Assembly: GCA_023457935.1 (NCBI GenBank)
Contig: JAEXBA010000015.1
Location: forward strand, 1-58,163
Reading direction: 5' to 3'
DNA length: 58,163 nt
Source of the DNA: Bacteroidota bacterium
Lineage (GTDB): Bacteria > Bacteroidota > Bacteroidia > Flavobacteriales > Weeksellaceae
In this document: piece after piece, positions 40,858-47,010 of the stretch
How positions within the stretch are numbered: the first letter of the stretch is position 1
How the letters are laid out: the number at the start of each line of letters is the position of its first letter
Position numbers and translations under genes: made by a program
Notes under the pieces: model-generated
What the model was told of the DNA's origin: nothing
Seen by the model: the letters and a program-made list of their open reading frames with translations, nothing else
Databases searched by the model: none

Positions 40858-40865
40858 TTGCAAAT
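40848..40865. promoter_or_regulatory. Probable Zur/Fur operator of the P-type ATPase
   Basis: TGCAACACAATTGCAAAT: a TGCAA-N5-TTGCA inverted repeat (40848-40862) plus AAT. It covers the -33 element. 15 of 18 bases equal the site upstream of the regulator gene at 41325. Confidence 0.7.
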
Positions 40866-40866
40866 T

Positions 40867-41289
40867 TTATTCAGAAGCCAGACAGTTTTTGCACAGCCCG
40901 TTTGCGACAAATTTCAGTTCCTGAATCTGATAATTTTCGGGAAACTTGATTTTACCAAACTGAACTTCCTCAAGACATTCCGTTTCGCCGCATTGCGTAC
41001 AATGGAAATGCAGATGAAGATCATGATGATGGTTTTCCTCGCATTCGTCTTTACACAAAAGATAATTGGTGGTAGAATTTTCCTGAATGCTGTGCAGAAG
41101 TCCTTTCTTTTCAAAAGTTTTCAGCGTGCGGTACAGAGTACTGCGGTCGGATTGTGGCAGAAAATGTTCCAGATCCGAAAGAGAAACTGCTTTTCCGTGA
41201 TTCAGAAAGACATCAAGAACCAGCATCCTCATTGAAGTTGCAGGGATTTTTTTGTCGGCTAGTATCTGTTCAATCTTTTCTTTTTGCAT
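40867..41289 (-). CDS. Fur family metalloregulator (probable Zur)
   Basis: 140-residue Fur-family repressor. N-terminal winged helix (to about 75; SDRSTLYRTLKTFEKKGLLH with the recognition helix) and a metal-binding dimerisation part: Cys79/Cys83, a His-rich run HHHDLHLHFH (87-96) and two CxxC pairs (Cys97/Cys100 and Cys133/Cys136) for the structural zinc. Genome context decides the metal: it sits directly upstream of a zinc-type P-type ATPase, and the same operator lies before both genes, so it probably is a zinc regulator and represses itself. The contrast is a Zur that usually represses uptake; here an exporter is controlled, so direction of control must be tested (see finding). A Fe- or Mn-type role is less likely. 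Confidence 0.85.
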   Translation of the reverse strand: MQKEKIEQILADKKIPATSMRMLVLDVFLNHGKAVSLSDLEHFLPQSDRSTLYRTLKTFEKKGLLHSIQENSTTNYLLCKDECEENHHHDLHLHFHCTQCGETECLEEVQFGKIKFPENYQIQELKFVANGLCKNCLASE

Positions 41290-41304
41290 GTTTCAGTCTT
41301 GCCT

Positions 41305-41312
41305 CAAAGTTA
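41305..41312 (-). promoter_or_regulatory. -7 box (TAACTTTG) of the Fur-family gene
   Basis: Reads TAACTTTG on the minus strand, 15 bases before the ATG at 41289, the same distance as in the ATPase gene. The operator at 41325-41339 lies 12 bases upstream, where the -33 would be. Confidence 0.55.
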
Positions 41313-41324
41313 GGAAATTACAGA

Positions 41325-41342
41325 TGCAACTGCATTGCAAAT
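41325..41342. promoter_or_regulatory. Probable autoregulatory operator of the Fur-family gene
   Basis: TGCAACTGCATTGCAAAT: a TGCAA-N5-TTGCA inverted repeat, matching the ATPase site in all but the central three bases. Confidence 0.7.
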
Positions 41343-41398
41343 AAAAATTGTATATAAAACCAATAGAATTCTGTAAAGAAAAAATCTCTCCCCGATTT

Positions 41399-41406
41399 TA
41401 AATTTG
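41399..41406 (+). promoter_or_regulatory. -7 box (TAAATTTG) directly before the membrane protein
   Basis: TAAATTTG ends seven bases before the ATG at 41414, predicting an almost leaderless message. Confidence 0.5.
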
Positions 41407-41413
41407 CAGTGAA

Positions 41414-41830
41414 ATGGAACTCACACATCAGGTCGTTAATTTACTGCTTCTCGCGCTTCCTGTTGCGTGTATTGCATGGACAGTTACGCACGAAGAAATC
41501 TTCCGCGAACCGCGTGAATACTGTGTAAAGAAATCGAAAGAATGCCGCAAACTCTACGAGCGGAAATTTTTCTACCTCTTTACCTGCGAGTACTGTTTCA
41601 GCCATTATATTGCGCTTTTCGTCATACTGCTCACGGGTTTTAAGCTGGTTTTGGATGACTGGAGAGGTTATATTATCGCCTTTTTTGCGCTGGTCTGGAT
41701 CGCGAATTTCTACATGACGCTGTTCGGAATTCTTCGGCAGATGCTGAAAGTTGAAAAGCTGGAAGGCAATTTAAAAGACAACGAATGGCACGAAGTGAAG
41801 GAAGAAATTAAAGAAAAAAAGGAACAATAA
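41414..41830 (+). CDS. Small membrane protein with CxxC-type motif
   Basis: 138-residue inner-membrane protein. Three membrane helices (about 8-25, 58-78, 84-108). Cysteines: Cys36 and Cys42 in REYCVKKSKECRKLYERK and the CEYCFSHY motif (about 55-62) at the entry of the second helix, suggesting a metal- or redox-linked role. The C terminus is charged (VKEEIKEKKEQ). The CEYC/SHY pattern resembles small membrane proteins of the DUF1360 type, but I cannot assign it firmly. It is divergent from the Fur-family gene, 124 bases away, so it may share its control region, though the operator lies far from its -7 box. Confidence 0.6.
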   Translation: MELTHQVVNLLLLALPVACIAWTVTHEEIFREPREYCVKKSKECRKLYERKFFYLFTCEYCFSHYIALFVILLTGFKLVLDDWRGYIIAFFALVWIANFYMTLFGILRQMLKVEKLEGNLKDNEWHEVKEEIKEKKEQ

Positions 41831-41832
41831 GT

Positions 41833-41888
41833 GGGCGGCTTTCTATGGAAATTCCTAATTTCTATAAATAATTGATGCCGCCCTTTTT
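41833..41888 (+). terminator. Possible terminator with long loop
   Basis: GGGCGGC (41833-41839) pairs with GCCGCCC (41877-41883), followed by a run of T. The 37-base loop contains a GGAAATTCC palindrome, so the structure may be branched. Confidence 0.5.
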
Positions 41889-41927
41889 CAAAGCGCGCTC
41901 TTTTGGGTGCGTTTTGTTTTTTCTAGG

Positions 41928-42068
41928 AGCCGGGAACCTGTTTTCCGCTTCAATCTTTTGTTTTTCTGCAGATTCACAATCTTGCAAAAGGCGCTCCCTT
42001 CGGTCGCGCTTTTGCGGCGTTGTTCATTGCTGCACAAAAACAAAAGGATTTCCGCTGCAACCAGGGCT
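41928..42068. repeat. Large imperfect inverted repeat next to ligA
   Basis: Left arm (41928 to about 41970) and right arm (about 42030-42068) share AGCC, an imperfect GCGGAAA/TTTCCGC segment and the complementary TCTTTTGTTTTT / AAAAACAAAAGG blocks; the middle has the GC-rich GGCGCTCCCTTCGGTCGCGC. It resembles REP-like intergenic elements of flavobacteria. It ends at the ligA stop codon. Confidence 0.6.
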
Positions 42069-44073
42069 ATGGTTTTGCGATTAAATCGAGGAACTGCTGC
42101 TCATCCAGAATTTCGATGGTTCCGATATCCTGTGCTTTTTTCAGTTTGCTTCCGGCTTTTTCACCTACAACCAAATAATTCAGGTTTTTGGAAACAGCAG
42201 AAATGTTTTTCCCGCCGTGTTTTTCCACCATTTCTTCGGCGGCATCTCTAGTGAAAAGTGAGAGTTTTCCGGTGAACAGAAAGGTTCTGCCTTCCAGAAC
42301 ATTGCTCAGAACTTCATTGGTGTTTTCACCTTTTTCAAGCTGAACGCCATAATTTTTAAGCCGCTCAATCATCAGATTGTTTTCCTGACTCTGGAAAAAT
42401 TCAACAATAGAAAACGCAATTTTTTCACCAATATCTTCAACCTGACAAAGTTCTTCCACCGAAGCGTTTTTCAGATCTTCAATCGTTGAAAAATTCTTCA
42501 CGAGTTTTTTCGCAACCGTTTCTCCAACGTGCTTAATTCCGATTCCAAACAATACCTTTTCAAAAGGAATTTCTTTGGATTTTTCGATTCCGTCGATAAT
42601 ATTCTGTGCCGATTTTTCCGCCATTCTTTCTAAAGGAAGCAACTGTTCTTTGGTTAATGCATAAAAATCTGCAGCATTTTCAATGAGTTTTTCTCTGTAA
42701 AGCTGTGCAATGGTTTCCTGACCGAGACTTTCAATATTCAGCGCTTTCCGGGAAACATAATGAATCATTTTTCCGACAACCTGCGGCGGACAATGCAATT
42801 CGTTCGGACAGAAATGTATCGCCTGATCCTCAATTTTCACGAGTTCAGTTCCGCATTCCGGACAGTTTTTAATGTACTGAATTTCCTGATTTTGTGGATT
42901 TCTCTTTTCGGTATTAACGCCAACAATTTTCGGAATAATTTCTCCGCCTTTTTCCACGAAAACAAAATCGTTTTCATGCAGGTCCAGTTTTTTGATGATG
43001 TCCTCATTGTGCAGTGACGCGCGTTTCACCACAGTTCCGGCTAATAAAACCGGTTTCAGATTGGCGACAGGTGTAATTGCGCCGGTTCGTCCAACCTGAT
43101 AAGACACGCTCTGCAGTTCAGTTTCCACTTTTTCAGCTTTGAATTTATACGCCATCGCCCAACGCGGAGATTTTGCAGTATAACCCAATTGTTGCTGCTG
43201 TTTCAGTGAATTGACTTTCAAAACAATACCGTCAATTTCAAAAGGAAGTTCGTGGCGTTTTTCATCCCAGTAATTGATGAAATCTTTTACTTCATCCAAA
43301 GTTCTGCAAAGTTTTGCCTGCGCTGAAGTTTTGAAACCCCAGTTTTTGGCTTTCTGCAGTAAATCCCAATGCGTTTCCGCATGTAAATCTTCGCCCACAA
43401 ACTGATAAAGAACCGCGGAAAGTCCACGTTTTCTTACTTCTGCAGAATCCTGAATTTTCAGACTCCCGGAAGCGGTATTTCGGGGATTCATAAACGGATC
43501 GAGACCTTCTTCTTCACGCAAAGCATTGATTTTATCGAAGTTTTTTCTCGTCAGATAAATTTCACCACGCATGTAAAATTTATCAGGAAAATCGTCTTTC
43601 AATGTTAATGGAACATCTGAAATTGTTCTCACATTTGCCGTAATTTCATCGCCCTGAAATCCGTCGCCGCGCGTTACTGCCTGCGCAAGTTTTCCGTTTT
43701 CATACAAAATGGAAATCGAAGCGCCGTCGTATTTCAGTTCGGCTACAAATTCAACGGGTTCATCAACAGTTCTGAAAATCCGTTTTTCCCAGTCTTCCAG
43801 ATCATTAAAATCATAGGAATTGTCAAGCGAATACATTCTGTACTGATGCTGAACGGTCGGAAAATTCTTCGTAATTCCACCTCCAACACGCAGAGTAGGA
43901 GAGTTGGCGTCGAAAAATTCGGGATGTGCGTTTTCAAGTTCCTGAAGTTCTTTCAGCTTTGCATCAAACTCAAAATCCGAAACTGAAGGTTCATCCAGAA
44001 CATAATAGGAATAGTTGTGCTGATGAAGTTCCTCGCGGAGCTGCTCGATTTTCTGCTGAATATTTTCGGACAT
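42067..44073 (-). CDS. ligA: NAD-dependent DNA ligase
   Basis: 668-residue NAD+-dependent DNA ligase for joining Okazaki fragments. Domains: NAD-binding Ia domain (YYVLDEPSVSDFEFD), adenylation domain with the nucleotide-accepting Lys114 (KYDG), OB fold, C4 zinc finger (CPECGTEL ... CPNELHC), four helix-hairpin-helix motifs, and a C-terminal BRCT domain (from about 585; VLEGRTFLFTGKLSLFTRDAAEEMV). ATG 44073 (MSENIQQK) is chosen; a TTG in frame 18 bases earlier falls inside the -7 box. Its stop abuts the inverted repeat. Length is normal. Confidence 0.95.
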   Translation of the reverse strand: MSENIQQKIEQLREELHQHNYSYYVLDEPSVSDFEFDAKLKELQELENAHPEFFDANSPTLRVGGGITKNFPTVQHQYRMYSLDNSYDFNDLEDWEKRIFRTVDEPVEFVAELKYDGASISILYENGKLAQAVTRGDGFQGDEITANVRTISDVPLTLKDDFPDKFYMRGEIYLTRKNFDKINALREEEGLDPFMNPRNTASGSLKIQDSAEVRKRGLSAVLYQFVGEDLHAETHWDLLQKAKNWGFKTSAQAKLCRTLDEVKDFINYWDEKRHELPFEIDGIVLKVNSLKQQQQLGYTAKSPRWAMAYKFKAEKVETELQSVSYQVGRTGAITPVANLKPVLLAGTVVKRASLHNEDIIKKLDLHENDFVFVEKGGEIIPKIVGVNTEKRNPQNQEIQYIKNCPECGTELVKIEDQAIHFCPNELHCPPQVVGKMIHYVSRKALNIESLGQETIAQLYREKLIENAADFYALTKEQLLPLERMAEKSAQNIIDGIEKSKEIPFEKVLFGIGIKHVGETVAKKLVKNFSTIEDLKNASVEELCQVEDIGEKIAFSIVEFFQSQENNLMIERLKNYGVQLEKGENTNEVLSNVLEGRTFLFTGKLSLFTRDAAEEMVEKHGGKNISAVSKNLNYLVVGEKAGSKLKKAQDIGTIEILDEQQFLDLIAKP

Positions 44074-44088
44074 TGATGTTGTTTTCAG

Positions 44089-44096
44089 CAAAAATA
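44089..44096 (-). promoter_or_regulatory. -7 box (TATTTTTG) for ligA
   Basis: Minus-strand TATTTTTG, 15 bases before the ATG at 44073; no clear -33. Confidence 0.5.
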
Positions 44097-44115
44097 AAGA
44101 AAGTTTCAGGACGGT

Positions 44116-44517
44116 TTATCCTTTCATCGAAATTTCAATGTTTACTTTCAGTTCGTTGCTGTTTTCGTACCATTTTTTGCCGCGCACTTTTGCTGTGAAT
44201 TCCTTTCCGGCATCCATCAGGCGCGCAATCACTTCATTCTGGCTTCGTGGAATATAACCGATTTTGCTTTCTTCAAAAAGGAGAGCGATGGCGAATTTGT
44301 CGTATGGGTTTTCGGGTTCACGCTGCATTTTCAGAATGGAATCTGTTTTCAGAAGCGGCTCAAATTCTTCGGGTTCGTAAAACATCGTTCCCGCCACTTT
44401 TGTTTCAAGCACAATAATGTCCTTCAGCAGAACATTAAGGTTCAGCGTTTGTGTTGCCAGCAGCGTTGCCAGGCCGGAATCGGGAACCGTCAGCGATTTA
44501 TTCTGGTTGGAGTCCAT
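44116..44517 (-). CDS. HIRAN domain protein
   Basis: 133-residue protein whose residues about 40-115 are a HIRAN domain: VAGTMFYEPEEFEPLLK, REPENPYDKFAIALLFEESK (split), IGYIPRSQNEVIARLMDAGKEF and the final strand LKVNIEIS. Family knowledge: HIRAN domains bind single-stranded 3' DNA ends or stalled forks when fused to helicases such as HLTF. Here it is a stand-alone protein with a 40-residue leader. It overlaps the upstream J-domain gene by 20 bases, which indicates co-translation. Together they look like a small chaperone/DNA-end module, but no function has been shown. Confidence 0.85.
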   Translation of the reverse strand: MDSNQNKSLTVPDSGLATLLATQTLNLNVLLKDIIVLETKVAGTMFYEPEEFEPLLKTDSILKMQREPENPYDKFAIALLFEESKIGYIPRSQNEVIARLMDAGKEFTAKVRGKKWYENSNELKVNIEISMKG

Positions 44518-45277
44518 CCACTAATTTTTGGTATTTTTCGTTGTATTCTTTCAGAACTTTTTTGTGCTCAGTGATACTGTCCAGTATTTTGCTGCGTTCC
44601 TGTTCAATCCAGTTTTCATCCAGTATTTTTTCTTCATGACTGTACGGAAAACTTTGGCCAAGTTTCTGAAGCTGAAGGTTCAGCCGCCGGATACTCTTTT
44701 TCAGATGCTCTGATTTTTCCTGAAGTTCAGCGTTGGTCAGCTCATCAGTCTGTCGGTCAATTTCATCGGCGTAAACAATCGCAACCGACTGTAAATCTTC
44801 GATATTACCGGCTTTATAGGCGGTCACAACCTTTTCCCAGATCATTCTGAGTTCTTCGGTGAAGTCGGGCACCAAATCCGGATGTAGTTTTTTGGCCAGT
44901 TTCTTATAAAGTTTCTTCAGTTCCGGGCCGTTTTTCACCGGTTCAGTAATCAGCATAAATATTTTTGCCGCTGTAATCTGCTGACCGGTTTCCGTAATCT
45001 GTGCGGAAAATTCTGCCAGTTCGACCAGTATTTTAGCATTGATGAGTGCTAAACTCGGCTGTTCGTTGCGGTTCAGGCAGATATTGATTTCTTCAATTTT
45101 TCTCTGAAGTGTGCGGATTTCCAGTTGAAGTTCCAGGAGCTGCAGCTGATAATTTCCGATACGCATCATGTACAGAGATTCAAGTTCAGTCCTTCCAAGC
45201 CCGGATCTGTATTCCCATTCATTGGAAAGATCAATAAAAGAAGCGGAAAGAAGCTCAAACTCTTGCTGAAGATTCAT
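44498..45277 (-). CDS. J-domain-like coiled-coil protein
   Basis: 259-residue helical protein. The centre has a J-domain-like segment: ELKKLYKKLAKKLHPDLVPD with the invariant HPD (132-134) at the end of helix II, followed by EELRMIWEKVVTAYKAG as helix III. J-domains stimulate Hsp70 (DnaK). Unlike DnaJ, there is no Gly/Phe region or zinc domain; long coiled coils (about 30-75 and 170-250) flank it. The position in the middle of the chain is unusual. It overlaps the HIRAN gene by 20 bases. Substrate unknown; a dedicated J-protein for the HIRAN partner is inferred. Confidence 0.75.
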   Translation of the reverse strand: MNLQQEFELLSASFIDLSNEWEYRSGLGRTELESLYMMRIGNYQLQLLELQLEIRTLQRKIEEINICLNRNEQPSLALINAKILVELAEFSAQITETGQQITAAKIFMLITEPVKNGPELKKLYKKLAKKLHPDLVPDFTEELRMIWEKVVTAYKAGNIEDLQSVAIVYADEIDRQTDELTNAELQEKSEHLKKSIRRLNLQLQKLGQSFPYSHEEKILDENWIEQERSKILDSITEHKKVLKEYNEKYQKLVDGLQPE

Positions 45278-45330
45278 TGTTTAAAATTATGAAAAATATT
45301 TTTTCTTCAGAAAATACAAAAGTTATGAAC

Positions 45331-45338
45331 CAAATATA
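45331..45338 (-). promoter_or_regulatory. -7 box (TATATTTG) for the J-domain/HIRAN operon
   Basis: Minus-strand TATATTTG 53 bases before the ATG at 45277; no clear -33. Confidence 0.4.
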
Positions 45339-45389
45339 AAAATAACAGGGGTTGATCTGTAAAAAAGGTATTTTATTGGACAAAATTTA

Positions 45390-45397
45390 TATTTTTG
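45390..45397 (+). promoter_or_regulatory. -7 box (TATTTTTG) for the ammonium transporter
   Basis: TATTTTTG, 22 bases before the ATG at 45420; the nearest TTG is 11 bases away, too close for a -33. Activator dependence is possible. Confidence 0.45.
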
Positions 45398-45419
45398 ATG
45401 GGGTTAAAACTAAAATAAT

Positions 45420-46763
45420 ATGAAAATAGAGAAGCGTTGGGTAATTTCTTTTATCGTAATTGCCGTTATTGCAATAGCTGGAGTTTTGTGGCCAAATGTT
45501 GCCTTAAGTACGGAAACCGGTGATTTTCTGCCGGAAACAGAAATCGTAGGTGCAGATGTTGCCTGGATTTTGGCAGCTGCAGGTTTGGTACTTTTAATGA
45601 CGCCCGGACTTTCGTTTTTCTATGGCGGAATGGTGGGAAAGAAAAATGTGATTTCCACGATGCTGCAAAGTTTTATTGCATTAGGCGTGATTTCAATTTT
45701 GTGGGTTGTAGTTGGCTTCTCGCTTTCATTTGGTGAGTCTTTAGGATTTTCAATCAACGGAGAGCATTACGGTTTAATCGGAAATCCACTTTCGTATCCG
45801 TTTTTCAGTCAGGTCGGAACTTTGCCGCATAGTTCGATGGCTTCTACGATTCCGTTTATTTTGTTTGCACTTTTTCAGATGAAATTCGCAGTGATTACTC
45901 CGGCTTTAATTACAGGTTCTTTTGCGGAAAGGGTACGTTTTATTTCTTATCTGATTTTCATGGTGCTTTTCAGTTTGATAATTTATACCCCGCTTTGTCA
46001 CATGGTTTGGCATCCTGAAGGTTTGCTGAATAAATATTTTGGCGTGAAAGATTTCGCGGGTGGAACGGTTGTGCATATGAGTGCAGGTTTTGCGGCACTT
46101 GCAGGAGCGTTGGTTTTGGGAAGAAGAAAAAATCCTCAACATGAGCCGTCCAATATTCCTTACGTGATTTTAGGAACAGGAATGCTTTGGTTTGGTTGGT
46201 TCGGGTTTAATGCGGGTTCAGCTTTAGGTGCGAATTCTACCGCTGCAATGGCATTTGGAACAACTACAATTGCGTCTGCTTCTGCGATGATGACGTGGAT
46301 TTTCTTTGACAGAATCAACGGCAGAAAGGTTTCGGCGTTGGGTGCGTGTATCGGTGCGGTTGTCGGTTTGGTGGCGATTACTCCGGCTGCAGGTTTTGTT
46401 ACAATTTCCGAAAGTCTTTTCTTTGGTTTTGCTGCTGCAATTGTTTCAAATTCTTTACTGAACTGGAAAAAACTCAAAAAAATTGATGATACTTTGGACG
46501 TTTTCGCCTGTCACGGAGTTGGCGGAATTATGGGAATGATTCTTACTGCGGTTTTCGCGCACGGTGAAAATGCGAGTTTGCTTCACGGCGGTTTCGGTGT
46601 TTTTGTGCATCACATTACGGCATTGGTTTTTGTTTCTGTATTTACGTTTTTCGGTTCTCTTCTGCTGTATAAAATTACAGATTCAATTATTCCGCTGCGT
46701 GTCACAGAGGAATCTGAAAATATCGGACTGGATATTTCCCAGCACAATGAGAGTTTGGGATAG
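45420..46763 (+). CDS. amt: Ammonium transporter, Amt/MEP family
   Basis: 447-residue inner-membrane ammonium channel. Eleven membrane helices can be traced from about residue 47; before them is an N-terminal hydrophobic segment (7-26) that can act as a signal peptide, as in many Amt proteins. Seen: FFYGGMVGKKN, GGTVVHMSAGFAALAGALVLG with the first pore His, and DVFACHGVGGIMG with the second pore His, the twin-His pair of the ammonia pathway. No glnB/glnK PII gene lies beside it, which is unusual for amt in many bacteria. It is followed by a 247-base gap and the SusC gene. Confidence 0.93.
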   Translation: MKIEKRWVISFIVIAVIAIAGVLWPNVALSTETGDFLPETEIVGADVAWILAAAGLVLLMTPGLSFFYGGMVGKKNVISTMLQSFIALGVISILWVVVGFSLSFGESLGFSINGEHYGLIGNPLSYPFFSQVGTLPHSSMASTIPFILFALFQMKFAVITPALITGSFAERVRFISYLIFMVLFSLIIYTPLCHMVWHPEGLLNKYFGVKDFAGGTVVHMSAGFAALAGALVLGRRKNPQHEPSNIPYVILGTGMLWFGWFGFNAGSALGANSTAAMAFGTTTIASASAMMTWIFFDRINGRKVSALGACIGAVVGLVAITPAAGFVTISESLFFGFAAAIVSNSLLNWKKLKKIDDTLDVFACHGVGGIMGMILTAVFAHGENASLLHGGFGVFVHHITALVFVSVFTFFGSLLLYKITDSIIPLRVTEESENIGLDISQHNESLG

Positions 46764-46983
46764 GAATCATAAAGTTCCGCTTGTTTATTATTTGATTCAA
46801 TCGCGTTGGATACGCGTAATTTCGTTAAAATAAGTCAGAATCTGACATTAATTATGCGAAACATATTAAAAACAGCTTTTACACTGCACTTTACATTTTT
46901 TGTTTATAATTCATTAATATCTGATTCAGGAAAGGTTTAATATTTCTTAAGAAAATGTTAAAATAATCCTGAGTAATCACATT

Positions 46984-46991
46984 TACTTTTG
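46984..46991 (+). promoter_or_regulatory. -7 box (TACTTTTG) of the SusCD operon
   Basis: TACTTTTG, 19 bases before the GTG at 47011; no -33 TTTG. The gap upstream (46764-46983) has one small hairpin (GTCAG/CTGAC) and AT-rich DNA. Confidence 0.5.
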
Positions 46992-47010
46992 CTGAAAAAA
47001 TAAAAGTAAC

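Noticed and set aside
41928..42066. Small coding genes on the plus strand in the ligA 3' region
   Set aside because: The open frames have no ribosome site, and their sequence is explained by the inverted repeat.
44074..44091. Six-residue longer start of ligA
   Set aside because: The TTG lies in the TATTTTTG box, upstream of the likely transcript start.
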